From: Novosphingobium fuchskuhlense
GTDB lineage: Bacteria; Pseudomonadota; Alphaproteobacteria; Sphingomonadales; Sphingomonadaceae
Length of the DNA stretch: 64,000 nt
NCBI RefSeq assembly: GCF_001519075.1
Contig: NZ_KQ954246.1
Span: forward strand, 434,001-498,000
Reading direction: 5' to 3'
Under the pieces are notes generated by a model. The model did no database searches, was not told the DNA's origin, and worked only from the letters and a program-made list of their open reading frames with translations. The translations under genes and the position numbers were made by a program. How positions within the stretch are numbered: the first letter of the stretch is position 1; each line of letters starts with the position of its first letter. Positions 28,566 through 38,204 of this stretch are shown here, one piece after another.

Positions 28566-29139
28566 TAAGTACGTGCCCCGCATGAAGGCGAAGTACGATG
28601 CCGAGGTCGCTGCCGCGATGCAGGCCAAGTTCGGCTACGCCAACCACATGGAAATCCCCCGGATCGAGAAGATCACGCTCAACATGGGCGTGGGCGAGGC
28701 GAGCCAGGACAAGAAGAAGGTCACAACGGCTGCGGCCGAGATGGAACTCATCTCGGGTCAGAAGCCGGTGATCACCAAGGCGAAGAAGTCGATCGCGCAG
28801 TTCAAGCTGCGTGAGGGCATGCCGATCGGTTGCAAGGTTACCCTGCGCCGCGAACGCATGTACGAATTCCTCGACCGCCTCATCACCATCGCAATGCCCC
28901 GCATCCGCGACTTCCGTGGTCTCAACCCGAAGTCGTTCGATGGCCGCGGCAACTACGCGATGGGTCTGAAAGAGCAGATCATCTTCCCGGAGATCAGCTA
29001 CGACCAGATCGAGAAGGTGCGCGGGATGGACATCATCGTGACCACCACCGCCAAGACCGACGACGAAGCGCGCGAGCTGCTCCGCCTCTTCGGTTTCCCG
29101 TTCCCGCGCGAAGCTGCTGAAGAGCAGCAGGCCGCCTGA
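28558..29139 (+). CDS. rplE: 50S ribosomal protein L5
   Basis: The 193-residue L5 carries [20 protein letters not shown] and the [18 protein letters not shown] segment. L5 binds 5S rRNA in the central protuberance and contacts P-site tRNA. A 73-nt gap with an imperfect CGAGCCG/CGGCTCG hairpin follows before rpsN; it lacks a T-run, so it is not a clear terminator. Confidence 0.98.
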   Translation: MADKYVPRMKAKYDAEVAAAMQAKFGYANHMEIPRIEKITLNMGVGEASQDKKKVTTAAAEMELISGQKPVITKAKKSIAQFKLREGMPIGCKVTLRRERMYEFLDRLITIAMPRIRDFRGLNPKSFDGRGNYAMGLKEQIIFPEISYDQIEKVRGMDIIVTTTAKTDDEARELLRLFGFPFPREAAEEQQAA

Positions 29140-29212
29140 GGATCTTTCCGGCTCGAGCCGTCTGCCTGATGAAGGCGGCTCGCCTAGGTTTTGAAGAAGA
29201 GAGCTTAAGTCC

Positions 29213-29518
29213 ATGGCGAAACTGAGTTCCATCAACAAGAATGAGCGCCGCAAGAAGCTCGTTCAGAAGTACGCGGCGAAGTATGCTGCGCTGAAGGCCG
29301 TTGCGGCTGACGAGAAGCTCGACGAAACCGAGCGCCTCATTGCCCGCCTCAAGATGGCCGAGCTGCCGCGCAACGCGAACCCGACCCGCGTGCGCAACCG
29401 CTGCAACACCACCGGTCGTCCGCGCGGCTACTACCGCAAGTTCGGCCTCTGCCGCGTCGAACTGCGCGATCTCGCCAACAAGGGGATGATCCCCGGCGTG
29501 ACCAAGTCGAGCTGGTAA
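29213..29518 (+). CDS. rpsN: 30S ribosomal protein S14 (zinc-independent form)
   Basis: The 101-residue S14 ([40 protein letters not shown]) is the longer C- type: it lacks the two CXXC pairs of zinc-binding S14, having only single Cys residues at those places. It therefore needs no Zn2+. It lies in the usual spc order between rplE and rpsH. Confidence 0.98.
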   Translation: MAKLSSINKNERRKKLVQKYAAKYAALKAVAADEKLDETERLIARLKMAELPRNANPTRVRNRCNTTGRPRGYYRKFGLCRVELRDLANKGMIPGVTKSSW

Positions 29519-29528
29519 GGATCACGAA

Positions 29529-29924
29529 ATGGCATTGACCGATCCCCTGGGTGATATGCTCACCCGCATCCGCAACGGCCAGCAGGCGAAGAAGGACTCG
29601 GTCCTTTCGCCCGCTTCGAAGCTGCGTCTCCACGTGCTCGAGGTTCTCCAGCGTGAGGGCTACATTCGCGGCTTCACGGAGGACGCCACCGGCGCCCACC
29701 CGCAGCTGCGCATCGAGCTGAAGTATTTCGAGGGCCAGCCTGCGATCAAGCACGTTGCCCGCGTCTCGAAGCCGGGCCGCCGTGTCTACTCGGGTTCCAA
29801 GGAACTTCCGGTGGTGCGCAACGGTCTTGGCATCACCATCGTCTCGACGCCGAAGGGCGTGCTTTCGGATGCCGAAGCGCGCGCTGCCAACGTCGGTGGC
29901 GAAGTGCTGGCGGAGGTGTTCTGA
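29529..29924 (+). CDS. rpsH: 30S ribosomal protein S8
   Basis: The 131-residue S8 begins [20 protein letters not shown] and ends with the typical [19 protein letters not shown] region. It is a primary 16S binder and, in E. coli, the spc operon repressor. Its TGA overlaps the rplF ATG (ctgATGAG). Confidence 0.98.
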   Translation: MALTDPLGDMLTRIRNGQQAKKDSVLSPASKLRLHVLEVLQREGYIRGFTEDATGAHPQLRIELKYFEGQPAIKHVARVSKPGRRVYSGSKELPVVRNGLGITIVSTPKGVLSDAEARAANVGGEVLAEVF

Positions 29925-30457
29925 TGAGCCGCATCGGCAAGAAGCCGGTGACGATCCCGAGCGGCGTCACCGCGGATATCGCGAACGGCGTGATCACCGT
30001 GAAGGGCCCCAAGGGCACGCTCACGCTGACCATGCGCGACGAAATCAGCTACACGGTCGATGGCAATGCCATCATCGTGAAGCCGGCCAACGACACCAAG
30101 GCTGCCCGGGCGTTCTGGGGCATGCAGCGCACGCTGGTCGACAACCTGGTTGTCGGCGTGACCGAAGGGTACACCAAGACCCTGAACATCACCGGCGTTG
30201 GCTACCGTGCCAATTCACAGGGTAACAATCTCAAGCTGCAGCTCGGCTACAGCCACGACGTCGATTACGCGATCCCGGAAGGTATCGAGATCAAGACCCC
30301 GGACAACACCACCGTGTTGATCTCGGGTATCGACAAGCAGAAGGTCGGCCAGGTGGCCGCCGAGATCCGCCGCTGGCGCAAGCCCGAACCCTACAAGGGC
30401 AAGGGTATCAAGTACGCCGGCGAGTTCATCTTCCGCAAGGAAGGGAAGAAGAAGTAA
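29924..30457 (+). CDS. rplF: 50S ribosomal protein L6
   Basis: The 177-residue L6 ([35 protein letters not shown] near the C-terminus) is near the sarcin-ricin loop. One-base stop/start overlaps join it to rpsH upstream and rplR downstream. Confidence 0.98.
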   Translation: MSRIGKKPVTIPSGVTADIANGVITVKGPKGTLTLTMRDEISYTVDGNAIIVKPANDTKAARAFWGMQRTLVDNLVVGVTEGYTKTLNITGVGYRANSQGNNLKLQLGYSHDVDYAIPEGIEIKTPDNTTVLISGIDKQKVGQVAAEIRRWRKPEPYKGKGIKYAGEFIFRKEGKKK

Positions 30458-30807
30458 TGGCCAAGCTCTCGCTCTTCGATCGCCGCCGCCAGCGCGTCCG
30501 TACTGCGCTCAAGGCTCGTTCCGGTGGCCGTCCGCGGCTGTCGGTGCACCGTTCCGGCCGTCACATCTACGCGCAGATCATCGACGACGCCGCGGGCAAG
30601 ACGCTCGCTGCCGCCTCCAGCCTCGTCAAGGGCCAGAAGGCTATCGGCGCCACGGTTGATGCCGCCGCGCAGGTGGGCAAGGACATTGCCGAGCGCGCCA
30701 AGGCTGCCGGCATCACCACCGTCGTGTTCGATCGCGGCGGCTTCCTGTTCCACGGCCGCGTCAAGGCGCTGGCCGACGCTGCCCGCGAAAACGGGCTGGA
30801 GTTCTAA
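30457..30807 (+). CDS. rplR: 50S ribosomal protein L18
   Basis: The 116-residue L18 ([40 protein letters not shown]) binds 5S rRNA with L5. Its ATG overlaps the rplF TAA; rpsE starts one base after its stop. Confidence 0.98.
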   Translation: MAKLSLFDRRRQRVRTALKARSGGRPRLSVHRSGRHIYAQIIDDAAGKTLAAASSLVKGQKAIGATVDAAAQVGKDIAERAKAAGITTVVFDRGGFLFHGRVKALADAARENGLEF

Positions 30808-30808
30808 G

Positions 30809-31534
30809 ATGGCTGATGAAACCAACCTGGATGGCGCACCTGTCGCCGACGTCTCTGCCGACGCCCCCCGCGAGGGTCGTGGTGGTCGCGGTGATCGCGG
30901 CCCTGGCCGTGGCCGTGGCGGCAATGACCGCGGCGGCGAGCGTGGTGGCCGTGGCCGCCGTGACGACCGTGGTCGTGGCAACCGTGACGAGGAAGGTGGC
31001 GAGGAGCTCATCGAGAAGCTCGTTCACATCAACCGCGTCTCGAAGACCGTGAAGGGCGGCAAGCGCTTCGGTTTCGCCGCGCTTGTCGTGGTCGGCGATG
31101 GCAAGGGCCGTGTCGGCTTCGGTCATGGCAAGGCTCGCGAAGTGCCGGAAGCCATCACCAAGGCGACCGCTTCGGCGAAGAAGACCATGGTCCGCATTCC
31201 GCTCAAGGAAGGCCGTACCCTCCACCACGACGGCAAGGGTCGTTTCGGTGCGGGCAAGGTCAACCTGCGTTCGGCTCCGGCCGGTACCGGCATCATCGCC
31301 GGTGGCCCGATGCGCGCCGTGTTCGAAAGCCTGGGTGTTCATGACGTGGTGACCAAGTCGGTCGGCACCTCCAACCCCTACAACATGATCCGCGCAACTT
31401 TCGATGCGCTCACCGATCAGACCAGCCCGAAGTCGGTTGCGCAGCGTCGTGGCAAGAAGATTGCCGACCTGCTCGGTCGTGGCGGCGCTGCTCCGGTCGA
31501 GGCCGAGGCGGAAGCCGCGGCCATCGTGGAGTAA
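30809..31534 (+). CDS. rpsE: 30S ribosomal protein S5 with an RGG-rich N-terminal extension
   Basis: The 241-residue protein is about 75 residues longer than E. coli S5 (166). The S5 core starts near residue 65 ([20 protein letters not shown]) and contains the double-stranded RNA-binding fold and the [15 protein letters not shown] motif. Residues 21-61 are an arginine-glycine-aspartate-asparagine tract with repeated RGG/RGR units, likely disordered and RNA-binding. A short Ala/Glu-rich tail follows the core. The start at 30809 follows the rplR stop by one base, so the extension is part of the gene. The spectinomycin-relevant loop is like wild type. Confidence 0.96.
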   Translation: MADETNLDGAPVADVSADAPREGRGGRGDRGPGRGRGGNDRGGERGGRGRRDDRGRGNRDEEGGEELIEKLVHINRVSKTVKGGKRFGFAALVVVGDGKGRVGFGHGKAREVPEAITKATASAKKTMVRIPLKEGRTLHHDGKGRFGAGKVNLRSAPAGTGIIAGGPMRAVFESLGVHDVVTKSVGTSNPYNMIRATFDALTDQTSPKSVAQRRGKKIADLLGRGGAAPVEAEAEAAAIVE

Positions 31535-31540
31535 TCAGAC

Positions 31541-31717
31541 ATGGCAAAGATCAAGATCAAGCAGATCGGTTCGCCGATCCGTCGTCCGGAAGCCCAGAAG
31601 CAGATCCTCATCGGTCTGGGTCTTGGCAAGATGCACCGTGTCGTCGAGCTCGAGGATACCGCCGAAGTGCGCGGTGCGATCGCCAAGCTCCCGCACATGG
31701 TGGCCGTGATCGACTGA
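31541..31717 (+). CDS. rpmD: 50S ribosomal protein L30
   Basis: The short 58-residue L30 starts [20 protein letters not shown] and ends with the usual LPHMVAVID. It follows rpsE by 6 nt. A strong terminator begins 26 nt after the stop, so the spc transcript ends here instead of continuing into rplO as in most bacteria. Confidence 0.96.
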   Translation: MAKIKIKQIGSPIRRPEAQKQILIGLGLGKMHRVVELEDTAEVRGAIAKLPHMVAVID

Positions 31718-31742
31718 CCCTCGGTCCGTTCGCGAATTGAAA

Positions 31743-31773
31743 GGGCCCCGGCAGCAATGCCGGGGCCCTTTTT
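31743..31773 (+). terminator. Intrinsic terminator after rpmD
   Basis: An 11-bp GGGCCCCGGCA / TGCCGGGGCCC stem with GCAA loop is followed by TTTTT. The bases before the stem are AA, so on the minus strand it may also serve the convergent DUF4139 gene ending at 31783. Confidence 0.9.
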
Positions 31774-31782
31774 GTTGGCGGG

Positions 31783-33339
31783 TCAGTTCGTTGGTGTGCG
31801 CACCCGGTAGGTCAGTCTGGCCTCGGCATTGGCCGGCACGCGAACAGTCCATGTCGGGCGGCCGAACTTGGCTGGCAGCCTGCTCGACGGCCGTTCGATC
31901 TTTTCGCCATCGGCAATCCGCAGCGATCCCTCGAAGGTGATCGGCCAAGGGTTGGCGTTGGTCACCTTGGCTTCCTCGTCGCGCCAGCCGCTGCCGGTTC
32001 CTTTCTTGACCACCGCGACAGCGACCTGCGGTGATAGCCCCAGCGTTACCTCGACATCCTCGTTGACCGCATAATCGCGCATGCCGCCTTGGCCGACCAC
32101 CAGCATGTTTTCGCCCTGTGGCTCGAACACCGCAACCGGCCCGCCCGGCAGCGGGATGCCGAGGCCATCTTCCCTGCGGTTGCGTGTGCGCAGCTTGATC
32201 TGGGCCCGTGTCTCAAGATCGTCGTAGAGATCGGCGGTGTGCCAGGTGGTGAACTTCACGCCCTTCAGATCGTGCATCGCCACCTGCTTCTGCGCATGGG
32301 CGGCCACCGTGGTGGGCATAGGGACGCGGTAGAGCTTGAGATCGCCAAGGCCTTCCTCGGTGACCTTGACCGGTGCCGCCATGGCCTTTTCGTCGGCTCG
32401 GCGCGCTGTGACAATGATATCGGCCAGCGGTGCTTCCATTTCACTGATCGGCGGTGCGGGTGCGGGCATGGCTTGCTGTATCAGCACCGTTTGGGCGTGC
32501 CCGCCTAGATAGCAATGCAGCACCAGATCACCCTCCGGCCGCTCGCGGTCCTCGCGCGCATCCTCGCGGTCCAGCTTGCCGCCGACGACGGCCGCGCCGG
32601 CATCGACAAAGCTCGTCGGATCGCTGCTTGCCAGCGTCACCCACGCCGTCATTGCCGCTTTCCCGGTCTCCGGGTTCAACTGCACGACGTAGTTGGTCTG
32701 CCAGTCGAAACCCCATGCGAGGTAGGACAGCGTGATCGTCGCGCGCTTTGCCGACGTGCTTTCGGTGCGCACCGAAAGCGTCGGTTTGGCCGATAACCCA
32801 TCAGGCATTTCGGTATAGGCCAGCGTATCGGTGATCCCGCGCCCGCAATTGGCCACTTCAAAGCCCTGCCTGGTCTGCACGATCGCGGCGCCATCAGCCG
32901 CGGAGCGGATCACCGCGCGCTCCTCGCTCACCGTGCCCTTGCCGTCCTTGCCCCGGTGCCGCCGCAGGATCACCGGACGGCCATAGGCGCGGGCATAGAG
33001 ATTGCGCGCCGAGAGGAGATCGGCATCGAGGTTCTTCTCGCGCACGCCGGCCGGCAGCCCCGTCACCAATGCCGATTCGGGCAGGATCCCGCCGGCGACG
33101 CCTTCGAAGCGGATCGTTGCCCCGCCTGCCGGAATGTCGACGGTGCGCGTCTCCGTGATCAGCGCATAGCCTTCAAGCCAGCCGAGGTTCATCGCCGTAT
33201 CGGCGGCGCGATCCGGCGCGCGGTAGATGGTGACGCCCACGGCATCGGGCTTTGCCGAAAGCACGGTCGCCTCGTCCGCACCCCGCGCAGCGCCGGGTAC
33301 AAGAGCCAACAGGCCCAGCAGGGAGAGTGCGCGCCGCAC
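31783..33339 (-). CDS. Exported DUF4139-family protein B
   Basis: The 518-residue protein has a signal peptide (cleavage near ARG-AD) and a C-terminal DUF4139-like beta-rich region (YLAWGFDWQTNYVVQLN; FEGSLRIADGEKI). It resembles the mucoidy-inhibitor-like/DUF4139 group of unknown function. It starts at GTG 33339, 11 nt after the related gene at 33351-34844, with only a weak ribosome-binding site, so it is probably translated by coupling. Weak repeat-level similarity and equal size suggest the two arose by duplication. It should be periplasmic or outer-membrane-associated. Confidence 0.75.
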   Translation of the reverse strand: MRRALSLLGLLALVPGAARGADEATVLSAKPDAVGVTIYRAPDRAADTAMNLGWLEGYALITETRTVDIPAGGATIRFEGVAGGILPESALVTGLPAGVREKNLDADLLSARNLYARAYGRPVILRRHRGKDGKGTVSEERAVIRSAADGAAIVQTRQGFEVANCGRGITDTLAYTEMPDGLSAKPTLSVRTESTSAKRATITLSYLAWGFDWQTNYVVQLNPETGKAAMTAWVTLASSDPTSFVDAGAAVVGGKLDREDAREDRERPEGDLVLHCYLGGHAQTVLIQQAMPAPAPPISEMEAPLADIIVTARRADEKAMAAPVKVTEEGLGDLKLYRVPMPTTVAAHAQKQVAMHDLKGVKFTTWHTADLYDDLETRAQIKLRTRNRREDGLGIPLPGGPVAVFEPQGENMLVVGQGGMRDYAVNEDVEVTLGLSPQVAVAVVKKGTGSGWRDEEAKVTNANPWPITFEGSLRIADGEKIERPSSRLPAKFGRPTWTVRVPANAEARLTYRVRTPTN

Positions 33340-33350
33340 CGCCTAGGCGA

Positions 33351-34844
33351 TCAGTACCGCGTGTCGAACTGGACGGTCAGGGTGGTCTCGCCATTGGCCG
33401 GCACGTCCACCGTCCAGGTCCGCTCGTCCAATGTCCGCTGCGTGCCTTTCACGCTCTCGGATGGGACCCGCGTATCGCTCCACCAGTTGTCGAGTCCAGC
33501 CTGGACAAGTTCGACCTGGACAGGGGCGGGCCGGGCATTGGTCATCTTGTAGGTCATCGTCGTGCGCCAGTATTCCTTCTGCCGCTCCACCGTCACGTCG
33601 TCGGTCTTGCCGTTCAGGGTGATCCGCCAGCGCCCCGTACGCTCCCACTCGTCCGATGTGATCCGCTCGCGCTTCTGCACGGTGGGCTGGACCTTGACGT
33701 CGAACGCCTCGCCGGTCTTGAGCGACAGTGTCGACCCCATCGGCGTGTGGTCGATGCCCTTTTCGCCGATAAACTGCGGCTGCCCCCGCGCATCGCGCAT
33801 GTAGACGCGCACCGTGCCCGCGGGCAGGGCATCGCCCACGCCGCTGCCCTTGGCCGTCGACAGCTTCAGCACAGTGGCAAAGCTCTGCGCGTCATCAGAT
33901 GTGCCGAGCCAGTCGTTGCGGAAGTAATAGCCCTTGCGGGCCGGTGCCTCCGCCACGTCCAGAAAGCTCACCTGCTTCTGCTGCGCATTGGCCACCGTGG
34001 TGCGCGCGGCGATGGGATAGACATAGAAATCGCCCAGCCGTTCGCGGTTCGCGCTTTGCATGCCCGGGCTGTAGGCGACCTGCCGCTGCACGTAGCGCCT
34101 TCCGCCGCCGTACTGGTTGGCATCCTGCCCCGGCTGCCCCGCCACCAGCAGCACCCGCGCATTGGGGAAGCTGGTGCCGGTGTTGTTTGTCAGCGTGATC
34201 CAGCCCTGCAGGTCCATCTTGCCGGCCGCTTCGTCGAACAGCGCGACATAGTCTGCCTTCCAGCCAAAGCCTCCGGAAAGGTAGCTCAGCGTGACAGGAC
34301 GAGGGCCGGCGCTTGCCGCATCGAGCGTGATCGACAGGGTCGGCCGTGCCCGCAGGCTCGGCGGCAGACCCGAAAACAGGATCCGCCCGCCATAGTTCTC
34401 CAGCACCTCGATCCGATCACCGATCCGCACGATGGTACCGCCGTTGTTGGCGAGCACGGTGGCCTGTTCGCGGGTCTCCACACCGGTCGCCGGATTTGTG
34501 CGCACCAGTGTCACCGTTTGCCCCACGGCCTTGTCGAGCAGCTTTTCGGGCGAGAGCAGGTCGTAATCGAAGTTCTGTTCGACGATCCCGGCGTCGCCGC
34601 TGCCCAGTGTCACCGTTTCCGGCCGGATCATCGCGGAAACGTCTGGAAACTCCTGCCGGCTCGTTCCCTTGGGCAGAGTGATCTGCCGCTTGTCCTGCAC
34701 CAGCGCAAGATCGTTGGCGTAGATGGTCAGCGAGACATCGCCCTGCGCCGAACCCGATGGCACGGTGCCCTGTGCGGCAAGTGGAGCGGGGAGGGCTGCT
34801 GCAAGGCAAAGCATCACGCTGCAGGCATGGCTGGTCTGGATCAT
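33351..34844 (-). CDS. Exported DUF4139-family protein A
   Basis: The 497-residue protein has a signal peptide (hydrophobic core MLCLAAALPAPLAA, cleavage near LAAQG). The DUF4139 pattern follows, including VTLSYLSGGFGWKADYVALF and a C-terminal beta region ending TLTVQFDTRY. The start at 34844 was chosen for the signal peptide and the GGGAG upstream. It lies 23 nt after the small secreted protein gene and 11 nt before DUF4139 B, making a three-gene operon on the minus strand inside the ribosomal cluster. Function is not known; the context gives no substrate. Confidence 0.78.
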   Translation of the reverse strand: MIQTSHACSVMLCLAAALPAPLAAQGTVPSGSAQGDVSLTIYANDLALVQDKRQITLPKGTSRQEFPDVSAMIRPETVTLGSGDAGIVEQNFDYDLLSPEKLLDKAVGQTVTLVRTNPATGVETREQATVLANNGGTIVRIGDRIEVLENYGGRILFSGLPPSLRARPTLSITLDAASAGPRPVTLSYLSGGFGWKADYVALFDEAAGKMDLQGWITLTNNTGTSFPNARVLLVAGQPGQDANQYGGGRRYVQRQVAYSPGMQSANRERLGDFYVYPIAARTTVANAQQKQVSFLDVAEAPARKGYYFRNDWLGTSDDAQSFATVLKLSTAKGSGVGDALPAGTVRVYMRDARGQPQFIGEKGIDHTPMGSTLSLKTGEAFDVKVQPTVQKRERITSDEWERTGRWRITLNGKTDDVTVERQKEYWRTTMTYKMTNARPAPVQVELVQAGLDNWWSDTRVPSESVKGTQRTLDERTWTVDVPANGETTLTVQFDTRY

Positions 34845-34867
34845 CGCTTGCTCTCCCCTCGGTTTCG

Positions 34868-35194
34868 CTACGTTTTCTCTGCGATCTGCCATTGCCCGTT
34901 CCTGAACCAATGGATGCGTGGTGCGATGCAGTGCTCCTGCGCGGCGCAATCTATGGCCGATAAGGTCTGGCAACCGGCCCAGATCCGCCCAAAGTTCAGC
35001 AGGAGGTTCTTGCCGGGTCTTCCGGGATTGATCGACACTTGCGGCCAGCCGTCCTTCGCCGGCTCGACTTTCTCGCCTGTTGCTTTGGCGATCCGCTGTG
35101 TCATGTCGCGCTGGAGGCTGCTCTGGCTCGGTGCCGCACGGCCTGCGGTCGGTAAAATAACCAGGATACCCATCACCGACCGGTAGCCGCGCAT
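34868..35194 (-). CDS. Small secreted Cys-containing protein, first gene of the DUF4139 operon
   Basis: The 108-residue protein has an N-terminal signal-like segment ([20 protein letters not shown], cleavage near GRA-AP) and a small mature domain with three Cys clustered in [16 protein letters not shown], plus conserved-looking aromatic residues near the C-terminus (IHWFRNGQW). A strong GGGAGGGA ribosome-binding site precedes ATG 35194. It leads the operon with the two DUF4139 genes and is divergent from rplO. I do not recognise its family; it could be a partner of the DUF4139 proteins. Confidence 0.7.
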   Translation of the reverse strand: MRGYRSVMGILVILPTAGRAAPSQSSLQRDMTQRIAKATGEKVEPAKDGWPQVSINPGRPGKNLLLNFGRIWAGCQTLSAIDCAAQEHCIAPRIHWFRNGQWQIAEKT

Positions 35195-35305
35195 TGGTCC
35201 CTCCCGTCGCCCCGAAGCCTCAGCTTGCGACCTTTGCCGCGGTGCTGCAATGGGGCATCCGGTCCGATCCGGCAGGCCGAGCGTGCTGGCCACGTCCGCA
35301 AGGGC

Positions 35306-35334
35306 GTGACATTCCTCCCTGCTTCGCCTAAGGG
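35306..35334 (+). promoter_or_regulatory. Promoter of rplO, GTGACA-N17-TAAGGG
   Basis: GTGACA (35306-35311), a 17-nt spacer and TAAGGG (35329-35334) followed by GCGC match the rpsL promoter in spacing, -10 and discriminator. It lies about 45 nt before rplO, where a new promoter is required because the rpmD terminator and the reversed operon cut rplO off from the spc transcript. Confidence 0.6.
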
Positions 35335-35380
35335 CGCACCTCCTATCAGCGCGACTCAAAGCGAAAGCGAGTGCTACACC

Positions 35381-35902
35381 ATGACCAAACTTAACGAACT
35401 CTCCGACAATTATGGCGCCCGCAAGGGCCGTATGCGCGTGGGCCGCGGTATCGGCTCGGGCAAGGGCAAGACCGCCGGGCGCGGCCAGAAGGGTGCCAAG
35501 GCGCGCTCGGGCGTGTCGGTCAACGGGTTCGAAGGCGGCCAGATGCCGCTGCACATGCGCATCCCGAAGCGCGGCTTCAACAACATCTTCGCCAAGGATT
35601 ACGCCGAAGTGAACCTCGGCATGATCCAGAAGGCGATCGATTCGGGCAAGCTCGCCACCGATGGCGTGATCGACCATGCCGCGCTCAAGGCCGCCGGTCT
35701 CGCCCGTGGCGGCAAGGACGGCGTGCGCCTCCTCGCCAAGGGTGAACTGACGACCAAGGTCAGCTTCCACGTCGCCGGCGTCAGCGCCGGGGCCCGCGCT
35801 GCGGTCGAAGCGCTCGGCGGTGCGGTCACGCTTCCCGAAGCGCAGCCCAGCGAGCACGAGAAGAAGACGGCTCGCCGCGAAGCGAACAAGGCGGCCAAGT
35901 AA
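35381..35902 (+). CDS. rplO: 50S ribosomal protein L15
   Basis: The 173-residue L15 begins [20 protein letters not shown] and has the [20 protein letters not shown] motif. It is slightly longer than E. coli L15 (144), with a basic C-terminal tail ([14 protein letters not shown]). Normally rplO follows rpmD; here 3.7 kb in reverse orientation lies between. A GC hairpin without T-run (about 35913-35941) follows it before secY. Confidence 0.97.
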   Translation: MTKLNELSDNYGARKGRMRVGRGIGSGKGKTAGRGQKGAKARSGVSVNGFEGGQMPLHMRIPKRGFNNIFAKDYAEVNLGMIQKAIDSGKLATDGVIDHAALKAAGLARGGKDGVRLLAKGELTTKVSFHVAGVSAGARAAVEALGGAVTLPEAQPSEHEKKTARREANKAAK

Positions 35903-36079
35903 GCAACACGCGCGGGGGGCAGGTGCATACCGCCCCCCGTCTGCGTTTCTGCCTGCTCCGTCCCGATAAATCGAGAGGGCGGGGGTTCGACATTGCCGAA
36001 CCCTCCCTATATGGGCTAGCCACATAGGCACTGCGGCAGCACTCGCAGTCAGCCCAGCAGCAAGGCTTGAAACCCGAAC

Positions 36080-37447
36080 ATGGCATCCCGCGCCGATAAC
36101 ATCGCCAGCACGCTCAATCTGGCCAATTTCTCGAAGGCGACCGAACTCAAGTCGCGCATCTGGTTCACGGTGGGCGCGCTTGTCGTGTTCCGCTTCATGA
36201 GCTTCGTGCCGCTGCCGGGCGTCAATCCGATGATCCTGGCCGAACTCTACAAGCGCACGCAGGGTGGCATTCTCGACGTGTTCAACGCCTTCTCGGGCGG
36301 TTCGCTTCAGCGCATGAGCCTGATCGCTCTCGGCGTGATGCCCTACATCACCGCCTCGATCGTGGTGCAGCTTGCGTCTTCGCTCCATCCGGCGCTCGCC
36401 GCGCTCAAGAAGGAAGGCGAAAGCGGGCGCAAGAAGCTCAATCAGTATACCCGCTATGGCGCTGTGTTCCTCACCGCGATCCAGGGCTATTTCCTCGCTG
36501 TCGGGCTTGAGGCGTTCAGCGCCTCGAGCGGCCTGCAGGCGGTGGTCGATCCCGGCTACGTATTCCGCATCGGCGCGGTGATCAGCCTGATCGGCGGCAC
36601 CATGTTCCTGCTGTGGCTGGGTGAGCAGATCACCAGCCGCGGTATCGGCAACGGCACATCGCTGATCATCATGGCCGGCATCGTCGCCCAGATGCCAACT
36701 TTCTTTGGCAACCTGTTCGAGCAGGGCCGCACTGGCGCAACGAGTCCGCTGTTCATCGCCGGCATCGTTCTGCTGCTCGTCGGCGTTGTCATCTTCATCT
36801 GCTTCTTCGAACGCGCCTCGCGCCGCCTGCTGATCCAGTATCCCAAGCGCGTCACCCAGCGCGGGATGATGGCGGCAGACCGCAGCCACCTGCCGCTGAA
36901 GCTCAATACCGCGGGCGTGATTCCGCCGATTTTTGCCAGTTCGCTGCTGCTGCTGCCGCTGACGATCACGCAGTTTGCGGGCCGCTCGGTCTCGCCCGAC
37001 AGCACGATGGGCCAGATCATCGTCGGCCTGAACCAGTACCTCGGCCACGGCAAGCCGGTGTACATGGTGCTCTACGCGCTCGGGATCCTGTTCTTCAGCT
37101 TCTTCTACACCGCGATCGTGTTCAATCCGGAAGAGACGGCTGACAACCTCAAGCGCAATGGCGGGTTCATCCCCGGCATCCGTCCCGGCAAGAACACTGA
37201 GCACTATCTCGATTACGTGCTCACGCGCATCACCGTGCTGGGCGCAGCCTATATCACCGTGGTCTGCGTCGTGCCCGAGGCGATCATGGCCGAAACCGGT
37301 ATGGGGTCGCTGTTCTTTGGCGGCACCAGCTTGCTCATCGTGGTCAACGTGACGGTCGATACCATCACCCAGATCCAGTCGCACCTGCTGGCGCACCAGT
37401 ATGGGGACCTTATCAAGAAGGCCAAGCTGAAAGGCCGTATGCGCTGA
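36080..37447 (+). CDS. secY: Preprotein translocase channel subunit SecY
   Basis: The 455-residue protein has ten transmembrane helices and SecY signatures such as FVPLPGVNPM, the GIGNGTSLIIMAGI segment and the cytoplasmic QYPKRVTQRGM loop that contacts the ribosome or SecA. It forms the core of the SecYEG channel. It lies 177 nt after rplO; a weak promoter-like TTGCCG is present near 35993, but co-transcription with rplO is equally possible. Confidence 0.97.
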   Translation: MASRADNIASTLNLANFSKATELKSRIWFTVGALVVFRFMSFVPLPGVNPMILAELYKRTQGGILDVFNAFSGGSLQRMSLIALGVMPYITASIVVQLASSLHPALAALKKEGESGRKKLNQYTRYGAVFLTAIQGYFLAVGLEAFSASSGLQAVVDPGYVFRIGAVISLIGGTMFLLWLGEQITSRGIGNGTSLIIMAGIVAQMPTFFGNLFEQGRTGATSPLFIAGIVLLLVGVVIFICFFERASRRLLIQYPKRVTQRGMMAADRSHLPLKLNTAGVIPPIFASSLLLLPLTITQFAGRSVSPDSTMGQIIVGLNQYLGHGKPVYMVLYALGILFFSFFYTAIVFNPEETADNLKRNGGFIPGIRPGKNTEHYLDYVLTRITVLGAAYITVVCVVPEAIMAETGMGSLFFGGTSLLIVVNVTVDTITQIQSHLLAHQYGDLIKKAKLKGRMR

Positions 37448-37512
37448 GCAGGATGCCCGGGGGACGGGCATGCTGCAGGAAACCAGCGAGCGGTAAAGAG
37501 GGGATTGCAGGC

Positions 37513-38157
37513 GTGAACATCATCCTGTTGGGGCCGCCGGGAGCCGGCAAGGGAACCCAGGCGCAGCGGCTCGTCGAGCGGCATGGCATGAAGCAGCTCT
37601 CCACGGGCGACATGCTGCGTGCCGCGGTCAAGGCCGGTACGCCGGTCGGGCTCAAGGCCAAGGCCGTCATGGAAGCGGGAGAACTCGTTTCCGACGAAAT
37701 CGTCTCGGCCCTGATCGGCGATGAACTCGACGCCATGCCTGCCGGCATGGGCGCGATCTTCGATGGCTACCCGCGCACCGCGCCGCAGGCGGAGTCCCTT
37801 GATGCCATCCTCGCCTCGCGCGGCCGCGCGCTCGATCATGTGATCGAGCTCGAAGTGAACGAAGACGCTCTCGTCGAGCGGATCACCGGCCGCTATACCT
37901 GTGCCACTTGCGGCAAGGGCTATCACGACACGTTCGAGAAGCCGGCCGTGGAAGGCACCTGCGACAAGTGCGGCGGGCACGAATTCAAGCGCCGCCCCGA
38001 TGACAACGAGGAAACGGTCCGCACCCGCATGGCGGAATACCGGGCGAAGACCGCGCCGATCCTGCCGATCTACGACGCGCGCGGCATTGTCAGCCGCGTT
38101 GACGGAATGGCGGATATGGACGCCGTGACGGGTGCCATCGAGGCCATTCTCGTATAA
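37513..38157 (+). CDS. adk: Adenylate kinase, long form with zinc-type LID
   Basis: The 214-residue enzyme (2 ADP = ATP + AMP) has P-loop GPPGAGKGTQ, the FDGYPRT motif and a long LID containing CATCGKGYH and CDKCGG; four Cys can bind structural Zn2+. The start is GTG at 37513 (MNIILLGPPG); upstream frame extensions are not family-like. It follows secY as in many bacteria. A short AACGCCC/GGGCGTT hairpin follows the stop. Confidence 0.95.
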   Translation: MNIILLGPPGAGKGTQAQRLVERHGMKQLSTGDMLRAAVKAGTPVGLKAKAVMEAGELVSDEIVSALIGDELDAMPAGMGAIFDGYPRTAPQAESLDAILASRGRALDHVIELEVNEDALVERITGRYTCATCGKGYHDTFEKPAVEGTCDKCGGHEFKRRPDDNEETVRTRMAEYRAKTAPILPIYDARGIVSRVDGMADMDAVTGAIEAILV

Positions 38158-38204
38158 AGACCTACGCATAACGCCCTGGCGGGCGTTGCAGCGGGGGGCA
38201 TATC

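Noticed and set aside
34868..37471. An 867-codon minus-strand frame reaching from adk/secY to the small secreted gene
   Set aside because: Only its last 108 codons (34868-35194) have a signal peptide and ribosome-binding site; the rest is antisense to secY and rplO.
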